Assembly: GCA_029857855.1 (NCBI GenBank)
Contig: JAOUGG010000191.1
Coordinates: 1 to 5,906 of the forward strand
Direction: 5' to 3'
Source: Acidimicrobiia bacterium
GTDB taxonomy: Bacteria; Actinomycetota; Acidimicrobiia; Acidimicrobiales; SZUA-35
Length of the DNA stretch: 5,906 nucleotides
The translations under genes were made by a program, and so were the position numbers. Of this stretch, positions 1-5,759 are shown in pieces. Every line of letters begins with the position of its first letter. Positions within the stretch are counted from its first letter, which is position 1. Below the pieces are notes generated by a model that searched no databases, had not been told where the DNA came from, and saw nothing but the letters and a program-made list of their open reading frames with translations.

Positions 1-70
1 ACTGTGGACGGCACACCAGCCAATCTCCTCGACCGGGGCCGCCGTCACCCTCTGACGCGACATCAAGAGA

Positions 71-100
71 GACAGTGGGTCAGACAATCGGCCCACTGTC
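71..100. terminator. Strong stem-loop, possible terminator
   Basis: GACAGTGGG (71-79) is perfectly complementary to CCCACTGTC (92-100). A T-G wobble (80/91) and a C-G pair (81/90) extend the stem to 11 pairs around an 8-base loop. No T-run follows on the plus strand, so it is not a classical intrinsic terminator, but actinobacterial terminators often lack the U-tract. It starts 15 bases after a TGA at 53-55 in the +2 frame, which would suit the end of an upstream gene. It could equally be an operator or an RNA element. The structure is read directly; the role is inference. Confidence 0.45.
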
Positions 101-456
101 ACGGTATGGGGCGATGGTGATCGTCGCCGCCATCGCCGGGGTCTGTCGGGGCGAGTGCTTAGGGCCGGCATGAGGGGTACCGACTCGGTCCACATTCGAT
201 CGCCAACGGTGCGCTGGTGAATCGAACCCCTGCGCCCTGCTTGCAACGAGGCCCGACCGTGTTCACAGGCGTCCGCCGTTCAGGAGATCTCTGCGTTGGC
301 GGCCGCTGGTGTTCGGGCGAGTGCGTCCGATGTGGTTCCCAGGAAGGCTCTCACTGCCGGGATGGTCAGCTTGGATCTGTCGGCAGGCCGTGTCCTGCCC
401 GTGCCGGCCGTTCATGATGAGGGGTCTCGAGCGGTTGCCCGCGTAGGCTTGGTCGC

Positions 457-464
457 GAGGAGGT
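457..464 (+). promoter_or_regulatory. Strong Shine-Dalgarno of the kinase gene
   Basis: GAGGAGGT ends 6 bases before the ATG at 471, a near-perfect match to the anti-Shine-Dalgarno sequence at good spacing. It fixes the start of the adenosine-specific kinase gene and argues against the competing small frames that overlap this point. Confidence 0.85.
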
Positions 465-470
465 CCCACG

Positions 471-953
471 ATGCAGCTCGAGAGTGTTCCCGTCCACAAC
501 CCTGAGGAACTCAACCTGATTCTCGGTCAGAGTCACTTCATCAAGACGGTCGAAGACGTCCATGAGGTCCTCGCCCAGGCCTCTCCCACCCTCGAGTTCG
601 GGATCGCCTTCTGCGAGGCATCCGGACCGCGTCTGATTCGCCGATCCGCCAACGCGGTCGACCTCGAAGCCCTCGCCGTCGACAATGCCCAGCGAATCGG
701 GGCCGGCCACTCGTTCATAATCTTCTTGCGCAACGGCTTCCCGGTGTCGGTGCTCAACGCCATCAAACAGGTTTCCGAGGTCTGCACCATCTTCTGTGCG
801 ACGGCCAATCCGGTGGAGGTTCTGGTGGCGGTCACCGACGCCGGTCGCGGCATCATCGGGGTCGTCGACGGTGGCGCTCCCCTCGGCGTGGAGACCGACG
901 ATGACATCGCGGCGCGCAAGAGCTTGCTCCGCCAGATCGGCTACAAGCTGTGA
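471..953 (+). CDS. Adenosine-specific kinase family protein (DUF355)
   Basis: This 160-residue protein matches the adenosine-specific kinase family (Pfam Adenosine_kin, formerly DUF355) over its full usual length. The recognisable blocks, in order, are FGIAFCEASGPRLIR (43-57), a GAGHSFIIFL block (78-87), PVSVLNAIK (91-99), EVCTIFCATANPVEVLVA (103-120), the GRGIIGVVDGGAP turn (125-137), and the closing RKSLLRQIGYK (149-159). There is no signal peptide or membrane segment, so it should be cytosolic. The family name rests on a small amount of structural and ligand-binding work on archaeal members; the physiological reaction, presumably adenosine to AMP with ATP, is not well established and is unrelated to PfkB-type adenosine kinases. 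The start is fixed by GAGGAGGT 6 bases upstream. The gene is translationally coupled to the phosphatase-fold gene through a GTGA overlap. The family call is secure from the motifs; the substrate is much less so. Confidence 0.93.
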   Translation: MQLESVPVHNPEELNLILGQSHFIKTVEDVHEVLAQASPTLEFGIAFCEASGPRLIRRSANAVDLEALAVDNAQRIGAGHSFIIFLRNGFPVSVLNAIKQVSEVCTIFCATANPVEVLVAVTDAGRGIIGVVDGGAPLGVETDDDIAARKSLLRQIGYKL

Positions 954-1486
954 CCGGTTCGAAGGCGATCGTCCTGGTACGCCACACCGACAATGACGGC
1001 GACGTGTTGACTCCGCAAGGTGTGGCCGATGCCGTGGCCATCGGACGGACCCTCGACGGCGCCTTCAACGTGGCGGCCTCCTCCGGAGCGCAGAGGGCCA
1101 CTCAGACGGTCGGCTGCCTGCTCGGTGGGCTCGGCCAGGCCGTCCCCGGCGGAGTCGTCGTCATCGAGGCGCTACGGTCTACGGTCGAAGATCGCTGGCG
1201 CGCCGCCTACCGCAAGGCCGGTGCCGGCGATCTCGCATCACTGCGCTCGGCCGACCCTGATCTGGTCGCCACCGACTCCGCAGCGTTGGCCGACGGGCTC
1301 CGCTCGCTCCTGGCCATGTTGCCGGACAGGGGCAGGGCGCTCGCTGTCGGCCACAGCCCAACCAACGAGGCCGCGGTTCTCGGGCTGACCGGGACGATGA
1401 TCCCTCCGTTGGGCAAAGGCGAGTACGTCGTTGTCGTCGAATCTCCGAGCGGATTCTCGGTGACGCCTCCCGGCGGCAATGCGTAG
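950..1486 (+). CDS. Histidine phosphatase superfamily protein
   Basis: This 178-residue protein has the histidine phosphatase (phosphoglycerate mutase-like) fold. The N-terminal strand IVLVRHTD (7-14) carries the R11-H12 pair, with H12 the expected phospho-accepting nucleophile. SSGAQRATQT (44-53) supplies the second arginine (R49), E74 in VIEALRS fits the acid position, and LAVGHSPTNE (131-140) carries the second catalytic histidine, H135. The usual RHG is RHT here, an unusual but tolerable change. It is short, like SixA-type or other minimal members, with no signal peptide. The GTG start at 950 overlaps the preceding TGA (GTGA) and has no Shine-Dalgarno of its own, so translation is probably coupled to the kinase gene. 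That arrangement suggests a role in nucleotide or phosphometabolite turnover with the upstream protein, but the substrate cannot be read from sequence. Confidence 0.85.
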   Translation: MTGSKAIVLVRHTDNDGDVLTPQGVADAVAIGRTLDGAFNVAASSGAQRATQTVGCLLGGLGQAVPGGVVVIEALRSTVEDRWRAAYRKAGAGDLASLRSADPDLVATDSAALADGLRSLLAMLPDRGRALAVGHSPTNEAAVLGLTGTMIPPLGKGEYVVVVESPSGFSVTPPGGNA

Positions 1487-1492
1487 GGCGTA

Positions 1493-1518
1493 GGTCGCAC
1501 CGGTTGGAGGTTGTGACC
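1493..1518 (+). terminator. Possible terminator after the kinase/phosphatase operon
   Basis: GGTCGCA (1493-1499) pairs with TGTGACC (1512-1518), with one G-T wobble, giving a 7-bp stem and 12-base loop. It begins 6 bases after the phosphatase stop codon. A pyrimidine-rich tail (ttctgctctgcc) follows rather than a T-run. Position favours termination; the short stem and impure tail keep this tentative. Confidence 0.35.
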
Positions 1519-1603
1519 TTCTGCTCTGCCTGTCTCCGGCACCTGCTTGCAGGATGGGGGGAGGCGAGAGGCGCTGACATCATCGACGGTCGAGCCGACG
1601 AAC

Positions 1604-1634
1604 TTGACGCTCAGATGACGGCGGTCGGATGACT
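1604..1634 (+). promoter_or_regulatory. Candidate promoter for the LAL regulator
   Basis: TTGACG (1604-1609) matches five of six bases of a sigma-70/SigA -35 box. The best -10 candidate is ATGACT (1629-1634) at a 19-base spacing, which is a poor match to TANNNT. Position about 85 bases upstream of the ATG is sensible. It overlaps the 1623-1646 inverted repeat, so a bound regulator there could cover the -10. This is a tentative call. Confidence 0.22.
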
Positions 1635-1670
1635 TCGGGTCCGACCTGTTCTGGCCGAGGACGGCCCGAA
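1623..1670 (+). promoter_or_regulatory. Overlapping alternative hairpins in the LAL leader
   Basis: GGTCGGA (1623-1629) pairs perfectly with TCCGACC (1640-1646) around a 10-base loop. Alternatively TTCGGG-T-CCG (1634-1643) pairs with CGGCCCGAA (1662-1670), nine pairs with a single bulged T. The two structures share bases 1640-1643 and cannot form together. This could be an attenuator-type switch, or the inverted repeat could be a protein operator at the DNA level. In GC-rich DNA such pairings also arise by chance. Confidence 0.3.
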
Positions 1671-1717
1671 CCCGTCCCGAATCGTTCCGGCAGGTAGTCC
1701 GTGAAGGCGGCGGCTCC

Positions 1718-4700
1718 ATGGGCCACAATGAGTCGGTGCTCACCAGTTCCTCTCGATCCGCCGGACTGCGGGCCACACCCCTGGTTGGGCGCACCGAAGA
1801 GCTTGCACGATTGTCGGCTCTCGCCGACGCGGTGAAAGCGGGCGGCGCCCAGCTGGTCCTGCTGTCGGGCGAGGCCGGCATCGGAAAGAGTCACCTGGTC
1901 GCCGAGTTCGTGGACCGGCTCGGCAAGGCCGGTTGGGGGTGCCACGTCGGCCACTGCATCGAGTACGCCGATCGGTCGCTGCCGTTCGGTCCCATCATCA
2001 ACGTTCTGCGATCGCTGCTCCTCGACAACCTCGAGGTCATCGACGACCTGGTCGGTCACCACCGTGTGGATCTGACGAGCCTGCTTCCGGAGCTCGAATG
2101 TGATGAGGACCACGGGCCGACGGCTACGGGCGACGTCGATCGGGTCTTCGATGCCATCTCGCTGACACTGACCGAGGCCTCCCGGCGGAGGCCTGTCGCC
2201 GTCGTCGTCGAGGACATCCACTGGTCCGACGCCGCCACCCGCGATCTGCTGGGTTCGCTCGTCCACAGCCTCGGAACTGCCGGCGTTCTGCTCGTCGCCA
2301 CCGAACGCAGGGGCGCCGTTGGCCGGGGCCACCCGCTTCGAATATGGCTTGCCGAGCAGCGGCGGTTTCCCAATGTCACGTCTTTGGCGTTGAATGGTCT
2401 GTCGCCTGGGGAGCTGGCAGTGCAGGCGAAGACCATCCTGGGCTACGCACCGGAAGACGAACTCGTCGAGGACGTTTTCGAGCGCACCGGAGGCAACCCG
2501 TATTTCGCCCACGAGCTGATCGTGGCGCACCGGGATGGCATCGACACGTTGCCATCGTCGCTCGCCGAATTCCTGACCGCCCGAATCGAGCGGCTGACCG
2601 AGGAGGAGCGAGCGGTCCTGCGGGCCGTCGCCGTTGCCGGCGGTGCCGTCAGCCACACCATGCTGGCTGCGATGTTGCCGGAGGTGTCGATCGGCCCGAT
2701 CGTACGCAGACTGTATGACGCGTCAATTCTCGTGATCGACGGATCCGACTACAGGTTCTGGCATCCACTGCTCCGGGCGGCAATCCTGGGTGACCTGTTG
2801 CCGTTCGAGGCGGTGGACCTGCACCGTCGGGCTGCCGAGGCCATCGTCGACGATCTGTCGCGCGGTTCCTCTCCAAGCGAGCTGGCCAACCTGGCCCTGC
2901 ACTGGGGCGAGGCCGACGACCCGGACCGGAGCCTCGTGGCCGCCGTCGAAGCGGCCGACGCCTCTGCCGCTGTTGCGGCCTACGAGACGGCGGCCGAGAT
3001 GGCACTTCAGGCCATCAGGGCCTGGCCAACCGCCGATCGACCCGATGAGCGCACCGGTCGCAGTCGGGACCAACTGTTTCTTCAGGCGGCCGAATGGCTG
3101 GCCGGCTGCTATCGAGGTGCTGAAGCGGTTGATCTCCTGACCAAGGCGTTGGCCGGCTGGGCGAGCGACCTTCCCGCCGGTCGGCGGGCATTGATGCTGG
3201 CCAGAATGGCTCCCGTCGAGTTCCATCTCGGCCATCCCGGCGAGACCGCCGAACTCCTGGCCCAAGCGGCGCAACTCGTAGCCGACGAAGTTTCGCCCGA
3301 GGCCGCACAGGTGCACCACCGGATTTCGAAGCAGGCGCTGGCCGACGGGCAGATCCATCCTGCGCTCGAGGCGGCCGAGCGGGCCATCGACATCGCCGCA
3401 ACCCACGGGCCGAAGGTCGTGCTTGTCGAGGCGCTCACCACCAAGGCGCTGGCCATCGGCGTCACCCGTGACCTGGAGGCGGGCGTTGACCTGGCCCGGG
3501 AGGCACGCCGCTTGGCGCTGGCCGAGGGTTTCGTGTCCCAGGTGTCCAACACCTACCGGACCGAGATGCTGATTCATGTTTTCCGTAACGGACGTACCGA
3601 TCCGTGTCTCGACGCCAGTCGGCTGGGGCTGGCCTACGCCGATCGATACTGTGGTCCTCGTTGGCGGGCTGAGTTCCGACATGACCTCTGCGATGGCTAC
3701 ATCGAAGCCGGACGGCTGAACGACGCCAAGCCCCTCCTCGATCAGCTCCTGGCCGCCAGACTCGATGATCTGCGACGGCTCACCGTTCTGCAGGCAGCCG
3801 GGCTCCATGCGCTCTGCACAGGGTCCCTCGATGAGGCCGAGACATTCCTGACCGATGCTGATCGGATTGCGGCACGATACGAGTCCGCCCAGGAAACCGG
3901 CCATCAATTTCGCCTGCTGGCCGAGCTGGCCCGTCGACGGTTGCGGCTCGATGAGGCGGTCGAGTTGATCGATCGGGCAGTGGAGCTCCAAGCCGACAGC
4001 GACAATCTCACGTACACCCGGGAGTCGATCGTGGAGAAGGTGCGCATCGTGAAGGCCTGCGTCGATCTCGGCTGGGATCACACCGCCGAACCGCTCGCCG
4101 ACGTCTCGGCTCTGGTTCGGACCTTCGACGGGCCCGGTGAGGCCAACGCCGCATTCCGGTCGCTGATGGATCTGGAGTTGGCCTCGATTCACGAACCGAT
4201 CGACCTTGACGCCGCCGGGACCACGATCCAACTCCTCGAATCGTCAGGTTTCCGCTACGAGGCGGCCCGGGCTCGCCTGTTGCGTGTCGAACGGCTCATC
4301 GGCATGCGGGCCGATCGGGCTCGGTTGGGGAGCGAGGTCGAGGAGCTGTACGAGATCGCCACCAACCACGGGATGACCTGGATCGCCGACCGGGTGGCGT
4401 CGCTGGCCAAGGTCGCGAGAATCGAGGTCTTGGCAGCGGCGCAATCCAAAACGCAGCCGGCCCAGTCGGCAGAGCCCGTGGCCCATCCCCACGGTCTCAC
4501 CGATCGGGAGATCGAAGTGTTGTCGCTCGTCGCCAGGGGACTTACCAACAAGGCCATCGGGAAGCGACTCTATGTCAGCCCTCGCACGGTGAGCACCCAC
4601 GTCTCGAACGTTTTGGCCAAGCTGGGGGTTCACAATCGGGGCGAGGCGGCGGCCGCCTATCACCGGCTCGACCTCGAGGTAGTCGTCGACCTCGACCAGT

Positions 4701-4729
4701 CGGCGACGACCGAGGACGTGCGCCGATAA
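1718..4729 (+). CDS. LAL-type LuxR family transcriptional regulator with ATPase domain
   Basis: This 1003-residue protein has the architecture of large ATP-binding LuxR (LAL) regulators. The N-terminal segment [12 protein letters not shown] (21-32) opens an AAA_16-type NTPase domain with Walker A GEAGIGKS (51-58) and Walker [13 protein letters not shown] (160-171); [11 protein letters not shown] (257-267) is a conserved block late in the domain. Residues of about 370 to 900 are alanine- and leucine-rich helical repeats of TPR-like character, the usual ligand- or partner-sensing part. The C-terminal LuxR/GerE helix-turn-helix spans about 926-983: [10 protein letters not shown], then [20 protein letters not shown] with recognition-helix residues RTVSTHV, then [11 protein letters not shown]. 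It should be a soluble DNA-binding protein whose activity depends on ATP. I chose ATG 1718, which has GAAGG 10 bases upstream and leaves 20 residues before the NTPase motif; GTG 1736 is possible but has no ribosome-binding site. No neighbour reveals its target. Confidence 0.95.
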   Translation: MGHNESVLTSSSRSAGLRATPLVGRTEELARLSALADAVKAGGAQLVLLSGEAGIGKSHLVAEFVDRLGKAGWGCHVGHCIEYADRSLPFGPIINVLRSLLLDNLEVIDDLVGHHRVDLTSLLPELECDEDHGPTATGDVDRVFDAISLTLTEASRRRPVAVVVEDIHWSDAATRDLLGSLVHSLGTAGVLLVATERRGAVGRGHPLRIWLAEQRRFPNVTSLALNGLSPGELAVQAKTILGYAPEDELVEDVFERTGGNPYFAHELIVAHRDGIDTLPSSLAEFLTARIERLTEEERAVLRAVAVAGGAVSHTMLAAMLPEVSIGPIVRRLYDASILVIDGSDYRFWHPLLRAAILGDLLPFEAVDLHRRAAEAIVDDLSRGSSPSELANLALHWGEADDPDRSLVAAVEAADASAAVAAYETAAEMALQAIRAWPTADRPDERTGRSRDQLFLQAAEWLAGCYRGAEAVDLLTKALAGWASDLPAGRRALMLARMAPVEFHLGHPGETAELLAQAAQLVADEVSPEAAQVHHRISKQALADGQIHPALEAAERAIDIAATHGPKVVLVEALTTKALAIGVTRDLEAGVDLAREARRLALAEGFVSQVSNTYRTEMLIHVFRNGRTDPCLDASRLGLAYADRYCGPRWRAEFRHDLCDGYIEAGRLNDAKPLLDQLLAARLDDLRRLTVLQAAGLHALCTGSLDEAETFLTDADRIAARYESAQETGHQFRLLAELARRRLRLDEAVELIDRAVELQADSDNLTYTRESIVEKVRIVKACVDLGWDHTAEPLADVSALVRTFDGPGEANAAFRSLMDLELASIHEPIDLDAAGTTIQLLESSGFRYEAARARLLRVERLIGMRADRARLGSEVEELYEIATNHGMTWIADRVASLAKVARIEVLAAAQSKTQPAQSAEPVAHPHGLTDREIEVLSLVARGLTNKAIGKRLYVSPRTVSTHVSNVLAKLGVHNRGEAAAAYHRLDLEVVVDLDQSATTEDVRR

Positions 4730-5025
4730 GGCTCCCCGGTGCTCTTTCGACGGCATGGTGACAGCGCGAACGGGCCCGGCCCCCGCCTGACGACACCCAC
4801 GCGGTCCTGGCCGAAGGTTCTCCTGGACACAAGCGGCCCACCGGCGTGGGGTGCCGGCGAGCCGTCCGCTTGTATCCGCCGCCTTGGCTCGGCACCACCG
4901 TGGTCCGTGCTTGAACCACCATAAAGCCGATGGTGTCGGAGCGGATCGGTTGAATGACGTATCCAGGACGACGGCGGTGACGTATTGAGGTGTCGAGCTG
5001 ACCGGAAGGCGCCCGTCCGACATCA
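4730..5025. other. Non-coding region with inverted repeats
   Basis: No convincing gene lies here. A 61-codon plus frame (4739-4924) and several minus frames show no family motif and no ribosome-binding site. The stretch is rich in inverted repeats: the two-tier stem-loop at 4829-4873, the 11-base palindrome ACCACCGTGGT (4894-4904), and CACCAT/ATGGTG (4917-4922 and 4930-4935) around a 7-base loop. From about 4926 on, scattered pieces such as ADGV, LNDVS (4949-4963) and APVRH resemble the segment just before the GFTGS strand of aldehyde dehydrogenases. The pseudogene described next may therefore extend back through part of this region in badly decayed form. Confidence 0.45.
4829..4873. other. 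Two-tier stem-loop downstream of the LAL gene
   Basis: ACAAGCGG (4829-4836) is perfectly complementary to CCGCTTGT (4866-4873). Nested inside, CCGGC (4841-4845) pairs with GCCGG (4853-4857) around a 7-base loop (GTGGGGT). The whole forms a 45-base hairpin with an internal loop, about 100 bases after the LAL stop codon. No T-run follows on the plus strand. It could be a terminator without a U-tail, an RNA processing site or part of a small RNA; function is not shown by the sequence. Confidence 0.35.
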
Positions 5026-5444
5026 GGAAACGTGGCTCAAATCGGCGAGAAGCAGATGCCGCGAGACATCACAGCGCGCCGCCGGACTCAAACGAACCCT
5101 CATCGAGGCGTCGGGCAACGGGCCTCAGATCGTCGTCGACGGTGTCACACCGGAGATGGCGGCGTTTCGGAGGAGACATTTGGGCCCATCCTGCCGATCA
5201 CCACGTTCGGCGACGACGCCGAGGCCATCGCGCTGGCAACGATTCGGAACTCGGCCTGCAGGCGTCGGTTTTCACCGCTTCGCTCAGCCGAGCCCACTGC
5301 TACATCGACGAGCTGCGCACCGGTACGTTTCTGGTTAACGAGTCGACCAATTTCTTGGAGCAGCATCCGCCCTTAGGTGGAGCCGGCGGCACCCGTACCG
5401 GCTGGGGCCGCATTGGCGGGAAGTACACGCTGCACGACCGATAG
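5026..5444 (+). pseudogene. Aldehyde dehydrogenase remnant, frameshifted and internally deleted
   Basis: Pieces of one NAD(P)-dependent aldehyde dehydrogenase are spread over all three plus frames. GNVAQIGEKQMPRDIT (from 5026) leads, after a frame change near 5065-5075, into AAGLKRTLIEASGNGPQIVVD. This is the catalytic-glutamate region, with the Glu codon at 5105-5107 and LELGG altered to IEASG. It runs directly into DGVTPEMA, although intact enzymes have roughly 110 residues here, including the nucleophilic cysteine; that segment is deleted. A second frame change at about 5162 leads into VSEETFGPILPITTFGDD (the EETFGP motif), and a third at about 5237 into NDSELGLQASVFTASLS, FLVNESTNF and HPPLGGAGGTRTGWGRIGG, ending KYTLHDR with a TAG at 5442-5444, short of the usual C-terminal strand. 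The N-terminal half and catalytic Cys are missing, so it cannot be active. The family is clear; the substrate class is not. Confidence 0.85.
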
Positions 5445-5483
5445 AGTTCGCTCTCCCAAGCGTCCGGTGAGCGACAACGGAGG

Positions 5484-5759
5484 TCAGTACCTGATCTCGA
5501 AGTGTGTGAGAGCTGGATCAGGATCGATCTCCTGTTCTTCGATCGAGGTCACCGAGGCGCCGCCGGGCCCTCGGTGAAGGAACGTCATGAGCTGATCGAC
5601 GGCGTCGACCGCTCCTTGAGCCCAGACTCGAACGGACCCGTCGGGCTGGTTCGAAACCCAACCCGTCACGCCAAGCTCAGTTGCGATCTTCCGCGTCGAG
5701 TAGCGGAAGCCGACGCCCTGGACACGGCCTCTGATGACGGCGGTACGGGCCTTCGTCAT
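5484..5759 (-). CDS. acyP: Acylphosphatase
   Basis: This 91-residue protein is a full-length acylphosphatase, a small cytosolic enzyme that hydrolyses the carboxyl-phosphate bond of acyl phosphates such as acetyl phosphate or carbamoyl phosphate. The first signature, GRVQGVGFR (11-19), includes the phosphate-binding loop and catalytic R19. The second, GWVSNQPDGSV (33-43) with G49 following, carries catalytic N37. The only departure is a serine before the Asn, where Lys, Arg, Gln, Ala or Met is typical. Length matches the family. The ATG overlaps the TGA of the upstream alpha/beta hydrolase gene (ATGA), so the two are probably one coupled operon read leftwards; only a weak GACGGG sits upstream of the start. 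Its 3' end lies 39 bases from the end of the convergent dehydrogenase remnant, with no obvious terminator between them. Confidence 0.96.
   Translation of the reverse strand: MTKARTAVIRGRVQGVGFRYSTRKIATELGVTGWVSNQPDGSVRVWAQGAVDAVDQLMTFLHRGPGGASVTSIEEQEIDPDPALTHFEIRY

Larger units (their letters stand above)
1..470. other. Gene-poor upstream region
   Basis: No open frame in this stretch reads like a protein family I recognise, on either strand. The small frames in the 217-514 region have no good ribosome-binding site, and several run into the start of the kinase gene. The +2 frame is open from the window edge to a TGA at 53-55 and ends ...STGAAVTL; it could be the last 17 codons of an upstream gene, but this is too short to judge. 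A strong stem-loop (71-100) lies just after that stop. A tRNA-like stretch on the minus strand (about 203-274) is discussed among the findings. I could not place a convincing promoter for the gene at 471. Confidence 0.5.
1487..1717 (+). other. Intergenic leader of the LAL regulator gene
   Basis: This 231-base gap has no credible gene. It holds the terminator-like hairpin at 1493-1518, a small CCTGC/GCAGG palindrome near 1544-1555, a possible -35 box at 1604, a 7-bp perfect hairpin (1623-1646) that competes with a second hairpin (1634-1670), and a direct repeat of CCCGAA (1665 and 1676). GAAGG at 1703-1707, 10 bases before the ATG at 1718, is the likely but weak ribosome-binding site. The minus-strand frames crossing this gap continue far into neighbouring genes in shadow frames and show no family motif. 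Confidence 0.5.

Noticed and set aside
382..399. GGCAGG/CCTGCC inverted repeat upstream of the kinase gene
   Set aside because: A six-pair stem is expected by chance in GC-rich DNA, and nothing ties it to regulation.
217..514. Small frames on both strands ahead of the kinase gene
   Set aside because: No homology I can recognise and no Shine-Dalgarno. Several overlap the well-supported start at 471.
1580..2656. A 358-codon minus-strand frame, and an overlapping 224-codon one, covering the LAL leader and NTPase domain
   Set aside because: Antisense to the Walker A/B region, low-complexity composition without family motifs, and no ribosome-binding site.
2723..4231. A 502-codon open frame on the minus strand inside the LAL gene
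   Set aside because: It lies fully antisense to a clear LuxR-family coding sequence, has no recognisable domain, and is the kind of frame expected opposite GC-rich codons.
4244..5023. A 259-codon minus-strand frame crossing the end of the LAL gene and the downstream gap
   Set aside because: Much of it is antisense to the LuxR helix-turn-helix. The remainder shows no domain and crosses the stem-loop region.
5443..5454. AGAG-TTCG-CTCT mini-hairpin between the convergent genes, considered as a terminator
   Set aside because: Only four base pairs, although the loop is a stable TTCG type, and no T-run follows. Too weak to call.
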